64,000 bases of DNA, taken from the NCBI GenBank assembly GCA_040797845.1, contig JBFNFA010000009.1:62001-126000 (forward strand). Reading direction: 5' to 3'. The notes under the pieces are model-generated. The model was not told the DNA's origin and searched no databases. It saw nothing but the letters and a program-made list of their open reading frames with translations. This DNA is from Clostridium_AW sp040797845 (GTDB taxonomy: Bacteria > Bacillota > Clostridia > Clostridiales > Clostridiaceae). How positions within the stretch are numbered: the stretch's first letter is position 1; each line of letters begins with the position of its first letter. Positions 62,046 to 64,000 of this stretch are shown here, piece after piece. The position numbers and the translations under genes are program-made.

Positions 62046-63170
62046 TAGATTATACTTTTCTAATATTTCGTAAATAAATTCTCCATTTTCATAGAATAAT
62101 TCACCATCGGCATATAGTTTGCCACCATTCCTCATATTGCATAGCATATCCCAATGGATTGTACTTCTATTTTTTCCGCCAGCTTCAGGCATGGAATCAC
62201 CTATAGCCATATGAATTGTACCACCAATTTTTTCGTCAAAGAGCATATTTCTAGTAAATTGTTTTATTCCATAATTTGTACCTATGGCAACCTCACCAAA
62301 ATATGACGCTCCTTCATCAGTTAAAAGCAATGCTTTTAACAAGTCTTCCCCCTTATCCGCTGTTGCTTCTACAACTTTACCTTTCTCTACTTTTAACTTT
62401 ATCCCTTCAATTTCTTTTCCAGAATATATACCTGGGAAACTAAAAGTTATGTATCCGTCTATTCCATCTTCCACAGGAGAAGTAAATATCTCACCATCAG
62501 GGAAATTTACTTTACCATCACAGTTAATCCACTTTCTCCCTTCTATTTTAACCTTTATATCTGTACCTTCAGATAATATGTGTAACTCTTTTTTATTATC
62601 TAAATATTTTATCCATCTTTCCTGTTCTCTGCTTATTTTTTTCCATTCTTCCACAGGATTATCACTATCTAAAAGACCAGCTCCATATACAAATTCCTCG
62701 TATTCATCTAAGCTCATAGATCCCTCTTGAGCGTCTGCATGAGTAGGAAACTGAGTTCCACACCATCTTAATGACCCATCTCCCATTCTTTCTGAATATA
62801 TCTTTCTCCAACTTGAGCTTCCTTTTGATGAAGATTGGATTTTATCTGAATCTACATTAGAGTTTATCTTAGTATTTACTGTTCCCCAAGCGGTTAACCA
62901 TACATCTGCCTTTTCTATAGCCTGTTTTTGAATAAATTTCTCCTCTTCTAGCTGTTCTTTTGATGCATATTTTAATTTAATATTATTTACTTCTGCTGAA
63001 TCTATTAGTGTTTCTACATGAGCTCCAGCTTTTAATGCTTCCTTTACCACTTCTGCCATCCAAGGTGTACATACTTCTTCACATTGAACCAATACAAAAT
63101 CCCCAGGTTTCACCTCTGTTGAATAGTTTACTAGTAGCTTTGCTAATTTATTTAGTCTTTGATCTGCCAT
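62043..63170 (-). CDS. M29-family aminopeptidase
   Basis: 375 residues. Metal-dependent leucine-type aminopeptidase (AmpS/PepS, thermophilic aminopeptidase family). LAKLLVNYSTEVKPGDFVLVQ opens it. Metal ligands are expected in VAIGTNYGI, TIHMAIGDSMPEAGG and STIHWDML near the C-terminus, where the family has Glu, His, His and Asp. ATG with GGAGGG 6 bases upstream. Cytoplasmic; probably peptide turnover. Confidence 0.93.
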   Translation of the reverse strand: MADQRLNKLAKLLVNYSTEVKPGDFVLVQCEEVCTPWMAEVVKEALKAGAHVETLIDSAEVNNIKLKYASKEQLEEEKFIQKQAIEKADVWLTAWGTVNTKINSNVDSDKIQSSSKGSSSWRKIYSERMGDGSLRWCGTQFPTHADAQEGSMSLDEYEEFVYGAGLLDSDNPVEEWKKISREQERWIKYLDNKKELHILSEGTDIKVKIEGRKWINCDGKVNFPDGEIFTSPVEDGIDGYITFSFPGIYSGKEIEGIKLKVEKGKVVEATADKGEDLLKALLLTDEGASYFGEVAIGTNYGIKQFTRNMLFDEKIGGTIHMAIGDSMPEAGGKNRSTIHWDMLCNMRNGGKLYADGELFYENGEFIYEILEKYNL

Positions 63171-63201
63171 GCTTATCCCTCCTAAAGTGAATATATTAAT
63201 A

Positions 63202-64000
63202 CTATATCATTTCTTCCAAGTTATTCAAGCTAATTTTTTCGCTAAAACTAACTAAAAACACTCCACTTATTATTATTAAGCTACCTAACAATTGCCATAA
63301 AGTTATTTTCTCTTTTAATAAAACCTTAGCACTAATTAAACTTATAATAGGCTGTAAGTTTATATATGTAGTGATAACAGTAGATCCTAATTTATTTAAA
63401 CAATATACATATATGGCGTATCCTATACAAGAACAGAATACCGAAAGATATAGAAGATTAAATATAGCTTTAGTTGAAGGCATACTTGGTTCAAATATAA
63501 AAATTGCCGGGCTTAAAAATAGACATCCCCATAATGTTTGATAAGTGGTTATAGTTATACTCTTATAATTTCCTTTAAATTTACTTGTTATAGTAGTGTA
63601 TACTACCCAACAAAGGGCGGCCATTAATGCCATAATATCTCCAATAGTTCCATTTGAAAAGAAACTTACTTTTTCCTTAGATATAATTATTATAAATATA
63701 CCTATTACACTTAAAATTGCCCCGCCTATTTTACCTGGTGTCATCTTTTCTTTAAATATTAATATTTGAGTTAAAAGAGTAAATACAGGTATTGAAGATA
63801 TCAATACAGCCACATTTGATGCTGAGGTAAATAATACAGAATAATTTTCAAAATAAAAATAAAGTGACACTCCAAAGAGACCACCTAAAGCAACTTTTAC
63901 TCTATCCTTTTTTAATATCTTCTCTTCTGGGTATTTAATTTTTAAAAATATAAATAGAATAATTGAGGCTAATAAAAACCTATAAAATGCGGATAATACA
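63202..64000 (-). CDS. EamA/DMT-family transporter (N-terminus cut by window edge)
   Basis: The frame stays open from 63202 to the end of the window (266 codons visible), so the true start is outside; an internal GTG at 63870 should not be taken as the start. The protein has repeated EamA units: YRFLLASIILFIFLK at the edge, SVLFTSASNVAVLISSIPVFTLLTQILIFKEKMTPGKIGGAILSVIGIFIII, and later TVITTYINLQPIISLISAKVLLKEKITLWQLLGSLIIISGVFLV. Drug/metabolite exporter family; substrate unknown. Confidence 0.9.
   Translation of the reverse strand, partial: VLSAFYRFLLASIILFIFLKIKYPEEKILKKDRVKVALGGLFGVSLYFYFENYSVLFTSASNVAVLISSIPVFTLLTQILIFKEKMTPGKIGGAILSVIGIFIIIISKEKVSFFSNGTIGDIMALMAALCWVVYTTITSKFKGNYKSITITTYQTLWGCLFLSPAIFIFEPSMPSTKAIFNLLYLSVFCSCIGYAIYVYCLNKLGSTVITTYINLQPIISLISAKVLLKEKITLWQLLGSLIIISGVFLVSFSEKISLNNLEEMI

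Noticed and set aside
1..64000. CRISPR arrays, insertion sequences, prophage or tRNA genes
   Set aside because: I saw no spaced direct repeats, transposase or integrase frames, phage genes, or cloverleaf sequences anywhere in the window.

Overview
The window reads as chromosomal DNA of a spore-forming, anaerobic, low-GC Clostridium-like Firmicute. The evidence is AT-rich DNA with clostridial ribosome binding sites (GGAGG types, frequent TTG/GTG starts), sporulation genes (PrkA-YhbH-SpoVR, SpoVB-like flippases, a GerMN lipoprotein, a DacF-type carboxypeptidase), oxygen and peroxide defence proteins (flavodiiron protein, reverse rubrerythrin), a complete Rnf complex and a nine-gene V/A-type ATPase. 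I saw no insertion sequence, prophage, CRISPR array, rRNA or tRNA. Coding density is high and most genes are core or lineage-core.

Layout. 1-6.3 kb, minus strand: a cysteine desulfurase cut by the window edge with its IscR repressor, RarA, a helical protein of unknown function, a flavin reductase-like protein, a PHP phosphatase and a C45-type acyltransferase. 6.4-8.5 kb: proBA, followed by a gene-free stretch with a long hairpin. 8.9-13.2 kb, minus: spoVR-yhbH-prkA. 13.3-18.1 kb: threonine aldolase, a GerMN lipoprotein, PpaX, a Nudix hydrolase, an unknown gene and a TPR gene. 18.3-25.2 kb: apbE, a NusG-domain-II gene and a Gx-transporter gene run convergently into rnfCDGEAB. 25.5-33.3 kb: split ThrE exporter, CsoR-family repressor, lipoprotein, M18 aminopeptidase, CorA-like protein, formyl-THF cycloligase, HPr kinase, GlpX, and a 6S RNA gene. 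33.3-36.7 kb: an NADPH-FMN reductase, an acidic protein, a flavodiiron protein, an ECF S component behind a striking palindromic operator, and one unknown gene. 36.8-45.4 kb: V-ATPase in the order F-I-K-E-C-G-A-B-D. 45.6-49.3 kb: B12/radical-SAM protein with a methyltransferase-like partner, a Zn-phospholipase C homologue with no signal peptide, and a reverse rubrerythrin. 49.6-57.3 kb: two convergent MATE/MurJ-fold flippases, an RluA pseudouridine synthase, an M20 amidohydrolase and a long FtsA-like ATPase. 57.6-64 kb: pncB, a symmetric four-cysteine mini-protein, a small membrane protein, a CoA-type Nudix hydrolase, DacF, an M29 aminopeptidase and a truncated EamA transporter.

How it fits together. 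Rnf oxidises ferredoxin with NAD+ and builds an ion gradient; ApbE, encoded next to it, covalently attaches FMN to RnfD and RnfG. The V-ATPase c-ring protein carries the full set of Na+-binding residues known from Enterococcus hirae NtpK, so Na+ is the probable coupling ion of the ATPase. GlpX and HprK belong to carbon metabolism and its control, and 6S RNA to RNA polymerase control. No cluster looks like a large undescribed system. The best leads are regulatory and small: the triple palindrome before the ECF gene, a dyad around the iscR promoter, a CsoR-family protein that has lost its copper-binding histidine, a seven-codon leader before the M18 peptidase, the long FtsA-like protein, the signal-less phospholipase C homologue and the symmetric four-cysteine protein.
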